Shown here piece after piece: positions 11,889 to 20,738 of a stretch of 64,000 nucleotides of DNA. Every line of letters starts with the position of its first letter. Within the stretch, counting starts at the first letter, position 1. Under the pieces are notes generated by a model that saw only the letters and a list, made by a program, of their open reading frames with translations, had not been told where the DNA came from and searched no databases. Source of the DNA: an uncultured Pelagibacteraceae bacterium (lineage in GTDB: Bacteria > Pseudomonadota > Alphaproteobacteria > Pelagibacterales > Pelagibacteraceae); contig CACCIO010000001.1 of NCBI GenBank assembly GCA_902546085.1, forward strand, positions 1 to 64,000. Direction: 5' to 3'. The position numbers and the translations under genes are program-made.

Positions 11889-13803
11889 ATCTAATTCAGG
11901 AATAAGAAAAACTGATGTAATTAATAGACGAATGTTCATAATTGGTGCAGCAAAAGTAGTAGTTTTTGCTGCCATCGTTGCCCGTTTATTTTCTCTTCAA
12001 ATAAACGAAAATAAAAAATATCTTACTCTGTCAGATAAGAATAGAATTAGAGAGTGGAAACTCCCACCCACTAGAGGAAATATAGTTGATTATTTTGGAA
12101 ATGTAATTGCAGGTAATTTAAAAGTTTACCAATTACATATAATTCCAGAGCAAGTTGAGAATTTCAATTATTTACTAGTTAGATTGAAAAAACTTTTAAA
12201 TCTTAGCGACAAAAAAATTACAAGAATAAACAAATTAAAGGCAGAGCTAAAACCATGGGATAGCATTATTGTTTCTGAAAATTTAAGCTGGAGTCAATTT
12301 GTGAAAATAAACAATTATTTATACGATCTTGTAGGCATTAAACCTGTAATGACAATCTCCAGGAATTATCCATTTAAGGATGTTTATACTCATGTCCTAG
12401 GATATGTGAGTCAACCAAATGAACAAGAAATTTTAGACAATCAAATTATCCAAGAAAGATTTGTACCTGGGATGAAAATTGGAAAACTTGGCTTAGAGAA
12501 AAGACTTGAAAATTATTTAATAGGAACAAATGCAATTCAAAGATATGAAGTTAATGCTTATGGTAAAAGAATTAATCAACTTGAGCATCAAAAAGGTGAG
12601 CAAGGATCAAAAATTCGTTTGACTGTAGATACAGAAATACAAAAAGCTTGTGCAGAATTGTTAAATGAAAAAGCAGGATCAATAAGTGTAATGGATATTT
12701 ATACAGGAGATATAATTGCAATGTATTCATCTCCATCTTATGATCCAAATTTATTTTTATTCGGTATAAGTCAAGATGAATGGCAATTAATTAGAAACAA
12801 CCCCTTAAAACCTTTGATTAATAAAACTCTTTCAGGTCTATACTCCCCAGGCTCAACTATTAAACCAATCGTTGCTCTCTCAGCTTTAGAAAACAAAGTT
12901 ATTGATACAAAATTTAAAGTTAAATGCACAGGAAAGATGGAGCTATATGGACAAACATTTCATTGTTGGAAGGAAAAAGGACATGGTTGGGTTAGTTTGA
13001 AAAATGCAATGAAACAATCTTGTGATACATATTTTTATGAAGTTGCAAGATTGTTAGGTGTTGATCGATTGAATATTACAGCTGAAAAGTTTGGTTTAGG
13101 TAAAAAAGTACTTGGTCAATATTTTGAGAATGAGAAGAAAGGATTATTCCCAAATACAAAATGGAAAAAAAATAATCTTGGAAAGGGTTGGGTATTAGGA
13201 GAAACTTTAATCACAGGCATTGGTCAAGGCTATATACAATCAACGCCACTACAGCTTTGCATGATGACAGCTCAAATAGCGAATGGTGGATATAAAATCA
13301 AACCAAAAATAATTGTAGATAGCAACCCAGTATCTTACGAAGATGCAAAGCAATCAATGGAAAGTGGTCTATTATTTGACACTAACTCTGAGACCTTGTT
13401 GGACAAAAAGTTATTTAAAGATAAAAAAAATATTAAGATTGTTCAAGAAGCTATGTTCAGTTCAACAAATGAGAGATTTGGAACTTCTTATAAATCAAGA
13501 ATTGATGATCCTAAGTATCAATTTGCAGGAAAAACTGGAACAGCGCAGGTTAAGAGAATAAGCAAAAGAGAAAGAGAATTAGATTTAGAATTAGAGCAAA
13601 TACCTTACAAAGATAGAGACCATGCATTATATGTTGCTTATGGTCCATATATAAATCCAAGATATGCTCTAAGTATAATTGTTGAACATGGTGGATCTGG
13701 AAGTAAAGCAGCAGCACCTATTGCAAAAAAATTATTTAAATTAATTATTGATAGACATGAATTAAGAGAACAGCAGTCAAATTTTGAAAGGATTACTATT
13801 TAA
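11881..13803 (+). CDS. mrdA: penicillin-binding protein 2 (elongation transpeptidase)
   Basis: PBP2 is the class B transpeptidase that crosslinks peptidoglycan during elongation and works with RodA. Its 640 residues have one N-terminal membrane segment (about 18-40), a dimerisation/pedestal domain with RGNIVDYFGNVIAGN, and a transpeptidase domain. The catalytic motifs are S325-T-I-K328 (in SPGSTIKP), SCD near residue 379-381 as the SxN/D motif, and K551-T-G553. It is immediately followed by rodA (adjacent codons). The essential motifs are intact. Confidence 0.96.
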   Translation: MIKSNSGIRKTDVINRRMFIIGAAKVVVFAAIVARLFSLQINENKKYLTLSDKNRIREWKLPPTRGNIVDYFGNVIAGNLKVYQLHIIPEQVENFNYLLVRLKKLLNLSDKKITRINKLKAELKPWDSIIVSENLSWSQFVKINNYLYDLVGIKPVMTISRNYPFKDVYTHVLGYVSQPNEQEILDNQIIQERFVPGMKIGKLGLEKRLENYLIGTNAIQRYEVNAYGKRINQLEHQKGEQGSKIRLTVDTEIQKACAELLNEKAGSISVMDIYTGDIIAMYSSPSYDPNLFLFGISQDEWQLIRNNPLKPLINKTLSGLYSPGSTIKPIVALSALENKVIDTKFKVKCTGKMELYGQTFHCWKEKGHGWVSLKNAMKQSCDTYFYEVARLLGVDRLNITAEKFGLGKKVLGQYFENEKKGLFPNTKWKKNNLGKGWVLGETLITGIGQGYIQSTPLQLCMMTAQIANGGYKIKPKIIVDSNPVSYEDAKQSMESGLLFDTNSETLLDKKLFKDKKNIKIVQEAMFSSTNERFGTSYKSRIDDPKYQFAGKTGTAQVKRISKRERELDLELEQIPYKDRDHALYVAYGPYINPRYALSIIVEHGGSGSKAAAPIAKKLFKLIIDRHELREQQSNFERITI

Positions 13804-14928
13804 ATGTTTCAACACGATAGATTAAATAATGAGATAACATTTTTTCAAAAAATTAAAAATTTAGACTATATATTATTAATTTCTGTAATCCTTCTTTCTG
13901 TAATAAGTGTTTTTGTTATGTATTCTACAGATGGTGGCGATATACTTTTTCATACTAAAAATCATTTTGTAAAATTGATAGTTTTTTTTCCACTAATGAT
14001 TTTTGTAGCTTTATTTAACATAAAATTTTGGCATAATTTTTCATATTTAATTTATTTCGTTGTTATTCTGTTATTAGTTTGGGTATCTTTTTTTGGTATT
14101 AAATCTTCAGGTTCACAAAGATGGATGGATGTATATTTTTTTGTACTTCAGCCTTCTGAATTAATGAAAATAGCAATTATAATGTGTCTAGCAAAATATT
14201 ATCACAGATTAAAAATAGAAAATGTTAATTCATTCACTAGTATAACAATTGTATTGTCGATTATATTTATTCCAACTATTTTTGTAATTTCTCAACCCGA
14301 TCTTGGTACGTCAATACTAATTGCTTTAAGCGGATTGATTATACTGTGGTTAGGAGGTGTAAAAATTAAATATTTTATATATTCTTTTATTACTTTCTTA
14401 ATTTCTCTGCCATTTATAATTTCTTTTTTAAAACCCTATCAAAAACTAAGAATACTTACTTTTTTAGACCCAGATAGAGATCCATTGGGTGCAGGATATC
14501 AAATTATACAATCAAAAATAGCTATTGGTTCAGGTGGCCTTGATGGAAAAGGTTTTTTAAAGGGGACACAGAGTTATTTAGATTTTTTACCCGAAAAACA
14601 TACAGATTTTATATTTACGTTATTCTCAGAAGAGTTTGGTTTTATAGGTTCAGTTGGACTTTTAATATTATACGCAATAATAATTTTTAGAATTATAAGA
14701 ATAGGATCTATTTCTAGAAGTAATTTTGCCAAACTTTTCTGTTTTGGTTTTGCTTTTGCTATTTTTATTTATATTGTTGTAAATCTATCTATGGTTTTAG
14801 GTTTGTTACCTATAGTTGGCTCACCTTTACCAATAATGTCATATGGTGGATCTTCTATGTTAGCTACAATGATTGGTTTTGGGATAGTATTGAGTGCAAA
14901 AATTAATCATAAACAAATGATTGCTTAA
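13804..14928 (+). CDS. rodA: peptidoglycan glycosyltransferase RodA
   Basis: RodA is the SEDS-family polymerase that builds glycan strands from lipid II together with PBP2. The 374 residues form about ten membrane segments. Diagnostic blocks are FVLQPSELMKIA, QPDLGTSILIALSG, DPLGAGYQIIQSKIAIGSGG and FLPEKHTDFIFTLFSEEFG, which together place the catalytic Asp loop. It starts directly at the mrdA stop and ends the cell-shape operon. Confidence 0.96.
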   Translation: MFQHDRLNNEITFFQKIKNLDYILLISVILLSVISVFVMYSTDGGDILFHTKNHFVKLIVFFPLMIFVALFNIKFWHNFSYLIYFVVILLLVWVSFFGIKSSGSQRWMDVYFFVLQPSELMKIAIIMCLAKYYHRLKIENVNSFTSITIVLSIIFIPTIFVISQPDLGTSILIALSGLIILWLGGVKIKYFIYSFITFLISLPFIISFLKPYQKLRILTFLDPDRDPLGAGYQIIQSKIAIGSGGLDGKGFLKGTQSYLDFLPEKHTDFIFTLFSEEFGFIGSVGLLILYAIIIFRIIRIGSISRSNFAKLFCFGFAFAIFIYIVVNLSMVLGLLPIVGSPLPIMSYGGSSMLATMIGFGIVLSAKINHKQMIA

Positions 14929-14991
14929 CATAATTTAAACTTGCATAATTTGTCACTCTGTAAATTTAATTTTTAATTGTATAAGAGCTTT

Positions 14992-16233
14992 ATGAAAAGG
15001 AATCTTAAAGTAGGTATAGTTGGAGCAGGTATTCAGGGTGTATCGAATGCTCTATTTCTTCAAAAAAAAGGTTTTAATGTAACTATTTTTGATAGAGATA
15101 ATCCAGGAAGCCAAGCTGCCTCTTATGGAAATGCAGGACATTTTTCTCCATATGCATCTCTTTCTTTAAATAGAACCGATGTTCTCGCAGATGTTCCTGC
15201 CATGCTACTAAGTTCTTCGGGTCCACTTGCTTTAAAATGGAATTATGTACATAAAATGATTCCTTGGTTTATAAAATTTATAATGAACACAACTAAATCT
15301 AAGATGATGCATACTGCTAAAAATATGCATCAAATTTTAGATTTGGCTTTACCAGCTTATGATGAATTGTTTGAAGAGGTAGACTTGGAAGGTTTAGTCG
15401 AAAATAAAGGAATTCTTTATATATGGAATGACAAAGATTTAAAAAGTAGAGAATTAGAAATTAGAGTTAGAGAAGAATTGGGTGTTGAACAACAGTTGGT
15501 TACAAAAGAGGAAATACATGATCTTGAACCACACATTAAACCATTTTATCACGCAGGGGTATTTTATCCTTATGCAAGACATGCAAGAAATCCTAAAAGA
15601 ATTCTTTTAAAATTATTCGATTTATTTTTACAAAAGGGTGGAGAATTTAATAAAGTAAACATAAAAGATATTAATTTTGAAGATGATAAACCAGTCTTTA
15701 AAACTGAAACTCAAAGTTTCGTTTTTGATAAGGCGGTAATAGCATGTGGCGCTTTTTCAAAAAAATTAACAGATAATCTTGGTGAAAAAATACCTTTAGA
15801 TACAGAACGTGGGTATCATGTCCATTTCAAAAATTGTGATCATTTATTAAGTAGGCCAGTAATATTTTCTAATCGCGGATTTGGGATCACACCGATGGAA
15901 CAGGGTTTAAGAGTTGTTGGAACGGTTGAATTTGGTGGATTAGAGAATCCATTATCTAAATCAAGAATAAAGAACTTGATAAATAATGCAAAATATATGC
16001 TTGGAGATTTGCCCGAACATGAAGATGAGTGGCTAGGATTTAGACCGACTTTACCAGATTTTTTACCAGTTATGGGACCATCAAAAAATCACAAAAATAT
16101 TTTTTATTGTTTTGGACATCATCATTTAGGATGGACTTTAGGGCCAATTTCTGGAAAGATTGTTTCAGGAATGATAGCGAACGAAAATACAAATTTAGAT
16201 TTAAAACCATATAGCTCGCTTAGATTTAGTTAA
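14992..16233 (+). CDS. FAD-dependent D-amino acid dehydrogenase-like oxidoreductase
   Basis: This belongs to the DadA/DAO family and is expected to deaminate D-amino acids, or a related secondary amine, to 2-oxo acids while passing electrons to the membrane chain. About 413 residues from ATG 14992; a TTG five codons upstream is possible but less likely. The FAD-binding motif GIVGAGIQGVSNAL is at residues 8-21, with GSQAASYGNAGH typical of DadA, and the C-terminal GHHHLGWTLGPISGK. The next gene (DMT exporter) begins at its stop codon. The substrate is not determinable from sequence. Confidence 0.85.
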   Translation: MKRNLKVGIVGAGIQGVSNALFLQKKGFNVTIFDRDNPGSQAASYGNAGHFSPYASLSLNRTDVLADVPAMLLSSSGPLALKWNYVHKMIPWFIKFIMNTTKSKMMHTAKNMHQILDLALPAYDELFEEVDLEGLVENKGILYIWNDKDLKSRELEIRVREELGVEQQLVTKEEIHDLEPHIKPFYHAGVFYPYARHARNPKRILLKLFDLFLQKGGEFNKVNIKDINFEDDKPVFKTETQSFVFDKAVIACGAFSKKLTDNLGEKIPLDTERGYHVHFKNCDHLLSRPVIFSNRGFGITPMEQGLRVVGTVEFGGLENPLSKSRIKNLINNAKYMLGDLPEHEDEWLGFRPTLPDFLPVMGPSKNHKNIFYCFGHHHLGWTLGPISGKIVSGMIANENTNLDLKPYSSLRFS

Positions 16234-17136
16234 GTGACAAAAGACAATAATTTTTTAGCCTATTTATATCTATTTTTAACAGTAACTTTCTGGGCAGGAA
16301 ACTTTGTGGTGGGTAAACTTGCGAGTTTTTATGAAGTTCCACCTTTTTCATTAAACTTTTATAGATGGCTTTTTGCCTGGATAATTTTAGCACCTTTTAC
16401 AATTCCAGAAATATTAGAGAAAAGGAGTTATATTATAAAAAACTACAAGCTATTCATAATATTAGGAGTTACAAGTATTACAGTATTTAATTCTATTGTT
16501 TATTATTCTTTAAATTTTACTCAAGTTATTAGTGGAGTATTAATGATATCAACTATACCAGTGATGATCATGTTATTTTCATCAATTTTGAAAATTGAAA
16601 AGACAAATAGTTTTCAGATTATAGGAGTAATTTTTTCTTTTGCTGGTGTGATTATGATTATAACAAAAGCAAATTTGGAAATATTAAAAAATTTAGATTT
16701 TAACAAAGGTGATATAACTATGGTAATTGCAATGTTTTCTTGGGCATTATATTCTACGTTGTTAAAAGGTAAAAAATACGAATTATCTCAAATATCGTTA
16801 CTCCAAGTTGTAATTACCTTTGGACTTATATTTTTAATACCAATTTATTTTATTGAATTCCAAATAGGTTTTAGAATTGATTTAGAATTACCTTTTATTT
16901 TAATTTTATCTTATGTTGTCTTGTTTCCAGGTCTAGCATCTTTTCTTTTATGGATAAAAGGAATATCAATGATAGGCGCTAATAGATCTGGTGTTTTTTT
17001 ACACTTAATGCCAATTTTGAGCGCAATAATGGCAATGGTTTTTTTTAGTGAAAAATTTATGTTTTATCATATTTTAGGTGCTTGTTTTATTATCACTGGC
17101 ATATTGTTATCAAATAAGAAAGTAAAAAATGCTTAG
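16234..17136 (+). CDS. DMT-superfamily (EamA) transporter
   Basis: An integral membrane protein of 300 residues with about ten helices arranged as two EamA repeats (roughly 10-145 and 157-292). It begins with GTG directly after the upstream stop. Landmarks are FWAGNFVVGKLA in helix 1 and AMFSWALYSTLLKG at the start of the second repeat. Members export or import metabolites such as amino acids. Being between an amine oxidase and a hydroxyacid dehydrogenase suggests a related amino or hydroxy acid, but that is inference. Confidence 0.85.
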   Translation: MTKDNNFLAYLYLFLTVTFWAGNFVVGKLASFYEVPPFSLNFYRWLFAWIILAPFTIPEILEKRSYIIKNYKLFIILGVTSITVFNSIVYYSLNFTQVISGVLMISTIPVMIMLFSSILKIEKTNSFQIIGVIFSFAGVIMIITKANLEILKNLDFNKGDITMVIAMFSWALYSTLLKGKKYELSQISLLQVVITFGLIFLIPIYFIEFQIGFRIDLELPFILILSYVVLFPGLASFLLWIKGISMIGANRSGVFLHLMPILSAIMAMVFFSEKFMFYHILGACFIITGILLSNKKVKNA

Positions 17137-18079
17137 AGTTGCAATTTTAGACGATTATCAAAATGTTGCACAGCAATTTGTAGATTTAGAAAAACTATCT
17201 GGAAAATATGAATTCAAGATATTTAGTGAACCTTTTTCAGATGAAGCTGACGCAATTGAAAAATTAGCAGATTTTCAAGCTTTATTAATAATGAGAGAGA
17301 GAACCCCTATTACAAAAAATTTAATTGACAATTTAAATGACTTAAAATTTATAATTACAAGTGGATTAAGAAATAAATCTATTGATCTAGAGGCTGCAAA
17401 AAAAAGAAAAGTGATAGTATGTGGAACAGACATAAATTTAAATCCTACACCTGAATTAACTTGGGCTTTAATTCTTGGTTTAGCAAGGAATTTCAAAGAA
17501 GAGTTTGACAACATGTATCAGGGATATTGGCAAACGACCATTGGTGTAGAGTTAAAAGGAAAAATTTTAGGTTTAATTGGTCTAGGCAGGGTGGGTACAG
17601 AAGTTGCTAAAATTGGAAAAGCTTTTGGAATGCAAGTGATGGCATGGAGCGAAAATTTAAGCTTAGATAAATGTAAAGAACTAGATGTACTTCCTTGTTC
17701 TAAAGAGGATTTAATTACAAATTCTGATGTGCTCTCAATTCATGTTCAAGGAGGCCAAAGATATAAAGATTGTATTACTATAAAAGAATTAGATAAAATG
17801 AAAAAAACAGCGTTTCTAATAAATACTTCCAGAGGACCAATTGTTAATGAAGATGATTTAATAATTGCTTTATCTACTAACGTGATTGCAGGAGCTGGGA
17901 TTGATGTCTATGATAAAGAACCTTTACCTGAAAATAATAAACTAAGATTTTTACCTAATGCACTTCTTACTCCACACATAGGTTATGTGACAGCAGAAAA
18001 TTATAATATTTTTTATAATCAAATGATTGAAGGATTAGAGGCTTGTGTTGATGGAAAGCCAGTCCGTGTTTTAGAGTAG
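17129..18079 (+). CDS. D-2-hydroxyacid dehydrogenase family protein
   Basis: This NAD(P)-dependent dehydrogenase, related to phosphoglycerate and glyoxylate reductases, has 316 residues. The Rossmann motif GLIGLGRVGTEVAKIG is near residue 148. The catalytic triad is visible as Arg in the HVQGGQRY region, Glu in DVYDKEPLPE and His in LTPHIGYV. It overlaps the transporter upstream by 8 bp and the deacetylase-like gene downstream. It could reduce a 2-oxo acid formed by the DadA-like enzyme; substrate unknown. Confidence 0.85.
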   Translation: MLRVAILDDYQNVAQQFVDLEKLSGKYEFKIFSEPFSDEADAIEKLADFQALLIMRERTPITKNLIDNLNDLKFIITSGLRNKSIDLEAAKKRKVIVCGTDINLNPTPELTWALILGLARNFKEEFDNMYQGYWQTTIGVELKGKILGLIGLGRVGTEVAKIGKAFGMQVMAWSENLSLDKCKELDVLPCSKEDLITNSDVLSIHVQGGQRYKDCITIKELDKMKKTAFLINTSRGPIVNEDDLIIALSTNVIAGAGIDVYDKEPLPENNKLRFLPNALLTPHIGYVTAENYNIFYNQMIEGLEACVDGKPVRVLE

Positions 18080-18081
18080 TG

Positions 18082-18981
18082 ATGAATTTACCAGTGGTTA
18101 ATCATGAGGATTATTTTGCCAAAATTGGAGATGATCATAAATTTCCTATAAACAAGTTTGGAGAATTGGCTAATTATTTGATTCAAAATAAAATCGTTAA
18201 AAAGTTTCATAAACCATATGCTTGTTCCTTTGAAACATTGAGTTACGCACATTCAAAAGATTATATTTCTAACATCACAAATAAAACATTAAGCAAAGAG
18301 GAAATAAAAAAAATTGGATTTCCACTTGTTGATAGTGTTGTTCAGAGATCATTAGTAGCTACTGGTGGTACTGTTTTAGCCTCTAAACTTGCAATTAAAT
18401 ATGGAATATCATGTAATACTGCTGGAGGCAGTCATCACGCAAACTACAAAGGTGGAGCTGGATACTGCGTTTTTAATGATGTAGCTGTTGCTGCTCATTA
18501 TTTACTAAATCGAGGCTTAGCCAACAAAATATTAATTGTTGATTTAGATGTTCATCAAGGAAATGGAAATTCAGAAATTTTTAAAGAAAATAAAAGTGTT
18601 TTTACTTTCAGTATGCACTCTAAAACTAATTATCCAGCTAAAAAATCTAAAAGTGATTTAGATGTAGAGCTAGAAGATAATTTAGAGGATGATGCTTACA
18701 TTAAGACACTTAAACATTATTTAAATGAGTTAAATCAAGAAAATTTTGATTTTGTTTTCTATATAGCTGGAGTAGATATTCATTTTAACGACAGATTAGG
18801 TAAACTAAAAATATCTGATGAAGGAATTAAATCTAGAGACGAGCTTGTTATTGAAAATTTTTTTTATAAAAGAATACCTTTTTGTGGTGTTTTAGGTGGT
18901 GGTTATAATAAAGATTTCAATAAATTAGTTGAATTACATTCAATCTTACACAAATCCTGTGCTAAATATATAGGACTATGA
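18082..18981 (+). CDS. histone deacetylase-family amidohydrolase
   Basis: A zinc-dependent deacetylase of the class IV HDAC/acetylpolyamine amidohydrolase group, 299 residues. Catalytic features are GGSHHANYKGGAGYCVFNDV (paired His), the zinc ligands in DLDVHQGNG and GVDIHFNDR, and the C-terminal GGGYNKD. In bacteria these enzymes act on small acetylated amines or lysines rather than histones. I chose ATG 18082; a GTG one codon earlier overlaps the upstream stop. It overlaps msrB by 4 bp. Confidence 0.85.
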   Translation: MNLPVVNHEDYFAKIGDDHKFPINKFGELANYLIQNKIVKKFHKPYACSFETLSYAHSKDYISNITNKTLSKEEIKKIGFPLVDSVVQRSLVATGGTVLASKLAIKYGISCNTAGGSHHANYKGGAGYCVFNDVAVAAHYLLNRGLANKILIVDLDVHQGNGNSEIFKENKSVFTFSMHSKTNYPAKKSKSDLDVELEDNLEDDAYIKTLKHYLNELNQENFDFVFYIAGVDIHFNDRLGKLKISDEGIKSRDELVIENFFYKRIPFCGVLGGGYNKDFNKLVELHSILHKSCAKYIGL

Positions 18982-19352
18982 CAAAAAAAATAAATCCAAA
19001 TTTAACTGCAGAACAAAAATTAATCTTGTTTGAGGAAGGAACAGAGCGTGCAGGTTCAAGTGAACTTAACCATGAAAAGAGAGAAGGGAGTTTTCATTGT
19101 GCAAATTGTGGAGAAAAATTATTTGACTCAAAAACAAAATATGAGAGTGGATCAGGCTGGCCTTCATTTTATGAGTCTTTACCAAATGTATTTGAAACTA
19201 AAACAGATCATCATATAGGTTATGCAAGAACCGAGTATCATTGTAAAAAATGTGGAGGACACCATGGTCATATATTTGATGATGGACCCGAACCTACAGG
19301 AAAAAGATTTTGTAATAATGGTGTTTGTTTAGTTTTTAAACCAAAAGAGTAG
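18978..19352 (+). CDS. msrB: peptide-methionine (R)-S-oxide reductase
   Basis: MsrB repairs oxidised methionine (R epimer). The 124 residues show the zinc site CANCGEKLF and CKKCGGHHGHIF, the block SGSGWPSFYESLP and the C-terminal catalytic stretch GKRFCNNGVCLVF. The usual final RYCINSxxL motif is RFCNNGVCL here, so the catalytic Cys is retained and one residue around it differs. It starts on an ATGA overlap with the upstream deacetylase and ends 10 bp from the convergent glutaredoxin gene. Confidence 0.94.
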   Translation: MTKKINPNLTAEQKLILFEEGTERAGSSELNHEKREGSFHCANCGEKLFDSKTKYESGSGWPSFYESLPNVFETKTDHHIGYARTEYHCKKCGGHHGHIFDDGPEPTGKRFCNNGVCLVFKPKE

Positions 19353-19362
19353 ATAATTTAAA

Positions 19363-19620
19363 TTAATTTTTTAAAAGATCTTGAAGTTTATTTTCTTTTT
19401 CTAGTGCTCTAACTTCATCGTAACCACCAATGTGTTGATCATCAAAAAAGATTTGTGGAATTGTTCTTTTACCATTTGCTTTTTTAATCATCTCATCAGC
19501 AGCACCTGCAACTTTTGAAATATCAATTTCATTATAAGGAGCGTTATTTCTAGTTAATAATCTTTTTGCAGCTTCACAATAATTACAAAAGGGACCTGTA
19601 TACATGGTAATTTTTTTCAT
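19363..19620 (-). CDS. grxC: glutaredoxin 3
   Basis: A dithiol glutaredoxin of 85 residues that reduces disulfides using glutathione. The active site reads C-N-Y-C (TGPFCNYCEAAKRLL), differing from the common CPYC. The glutathione-binding TIPQIFFDDQHIGGYDE block is intact. It is preceded on the minus strand, 3 bp away, by the DUF2805 gene, so the pair is likely one transcript. Confidence 0.95.
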   Translation of the reverse strand: MKKITMYTGPFCNYCEAAKRLLTRNNAPYNEIDISKVAGAADEMIKKANGKRTIPQIFFDDQHIGGYDEVRALEKENKLQDLLKN

Positions 19621-19623
19621 AGA

Positions 19624-19920
19624 TTATAAATAATCACCTTTTTTAATTTTACTAGTAATTTCTTTTCTTGAGTACTCAAACTTTTTTCGATGTTTTATAC
19701 TTTTTTGGTTTACTCTTTTTCTCCACAATCTGAATGAGGATGGTTTTAAGGACCTTCTCATAATTTTAATTACATCAGATTCTTTCTTCCCAGTTTTTTT
19801 TTCAATTTCCTCAAAAGTTATCCTATCTGCCCAAGCTGCCCAAATGATCCAATCAGGATCGTCCATTTTGGGTTCTGGATTTTTGACTTTAGTAATTGGC
19901 CTGTGACCTTTTTTTTTCAT
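19624..19920 (-). CDS. DUF2805 / TIGR03643 family protein
   Basis: A small basic protein of 98 residues with unknown function. The core block is WAAWADRITFEEIEKKTG, then SDVIKIMRRSLKPSSFRLWR, which matches the conserved TIGR03643 family. The fold looks like a helix-turn-helix (residues about 32-68) followed by a very basic helix (RKRVNQKSIKHRKKFEYSRK), so nucleic acid binding is possible; that is inference. The start is the ATG at 19920. Confidence 0.8.
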   Translation of the reverse strand: MKKKGHRPITKVKNPEPKMDDPDWIIWAAWADRITFEEIEKKTGKKESDVIKIMRRSLKPSSFRLWRKRVNQKSIKHRKKFEYSRKEITSKIKKGDYL

Positions 19921-19971
19921 AAATCCTTTATATTTGAAAAAAATATTTAATGCATTTTTTTTAGCATCTGA

Positions 19972-20037
19972 TATTATCTATTAGATAGTCCTTCTTAGCC
20001 ATCTTTAGCTCCCGGTTTTTAAGGACTATCTTTTTTT
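19972..20037 (+). promoter_or_regulatory. hairpin leader with T7 tract directly before a LysE gene
   Basis: A -10-like TATTAT (19972-19977) would start RNA at about 19984. There an 11-bp perfect stem (19983-19993 with 20021-20031) encloses a 27-base loop containing AGCTCCCGG, and a T-run reaches 20037. The ATG of the LysE exporter follows with no spacer and no ribosome-binding site. This is the form of an intrinsic terminator placed in a 5' leader, so conditional termination or leader-controlled translation is likely. I could not assign it to a known riboswitch class. The -35 region is weak. Confidence 0.6.
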
Positions 20038-20652
20038 ATGCTCCCCCTAGATTTTATTCTTTATTTACAAATTATAATATTTTTATTTATTACACCTGGA
20101 ACTCCTAGAGTTGTAATTATCTCTTATTCAATGAATTACGGTGTTGGAAAATGTGTATGGTCTGCTTTAGGAGATGTAACTGCAAATTTAATTCAGGCAA
20201 CTTTAGTTATTTTTGTCATTGGATCTTTTTTTTCAGAGAACTCAATGGCACTTAATGCGTTTAAATGGATCGGAATAGTTTATTTATTATATTTAGCTTA
20301 TGATATTTATAAATCTCGACCAAAAAGTATTACAAATGAAGAGGAAATAGAAAAAAGTAATTTATCTTTTTTTAGAGATGGTTTCTTAGTTGCTGGGACA
20401 AGTCCTAAAGCTTGGATGTTTTTTCCTTTTATATTTCCTCAATTTATCGAATTTAATTCAAATTTATTGGTACAATTTATAATATTAATTACAACTTACA
20501 TCGTTTTAGATTTCTTATCTTTGATTGGTTACGCAATGCTTGCACAGAAATTAATTAAGTGGATCACCGCAAATCCAAAAACAATAAATACAATTTCTGC
20601 GAGTGTTTTAGTAATAATTGCAGTAATAATTCTGATAACACAACAATATTAA
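20038..20652 (+). CDS. LysE/RhtB-family amino acid exporter
   Basis: An inner-membrane exporter of 204 residues with about six helices. The family block FITPGTPRVVIISYSMNYG is at residues about 15-33, and SPKAWMFFPFIFPQF is the conserved middle motif. Members export basic amino acids, threonine or homoserine, and are often controlled by the intracellular amino acid level. The gene has no own ribosome-binding site, since a hairpin and T7 tract abut its ATG. It is transcribed divergently from the DUF2805-grxC pair. Confidence 0.88.
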   Translation: MLPLDFILYLQIIIFLFITPGTPRVVIISYSMNYGVGKCVWSALGDVTANLIQATLVIFVIGSFFSENSMALNAFKWIGIVYLLYLAYDIYKSRPKSITNEEEIEKSNLSFFRDGFLVAGTSPKAWMFFPFIFPQFIEFNSNLLVQFIILITTYIVLDFLSLIGYAMLAQKLIKWITANPKTINTISASVLVIIAVIILITQQY

Positions 20653-20709
20653 TTAATTTTGGCTCTTATTGCCACTTGCATAAAATAAAAATTCTTTATT
20701 TAATCAACC

Positions 20710-20732
20710 TATAATTAATTAATTAAAGAGGA
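20710..20732 (+). promoter_or_regulatory. candidate -10 box and ribosome-binding site of the first LivK-like gene
   Basis: A consensus TATAAT (20710-20715) lies 23 bp before the ATG, followed by AAAGAGGA (20725-20732) at good distance. No clear -35 is seen. The early position gives a leader of about 17 bases. Confidence 0.38.
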
Positions 20733-20738
20733 AATAAA

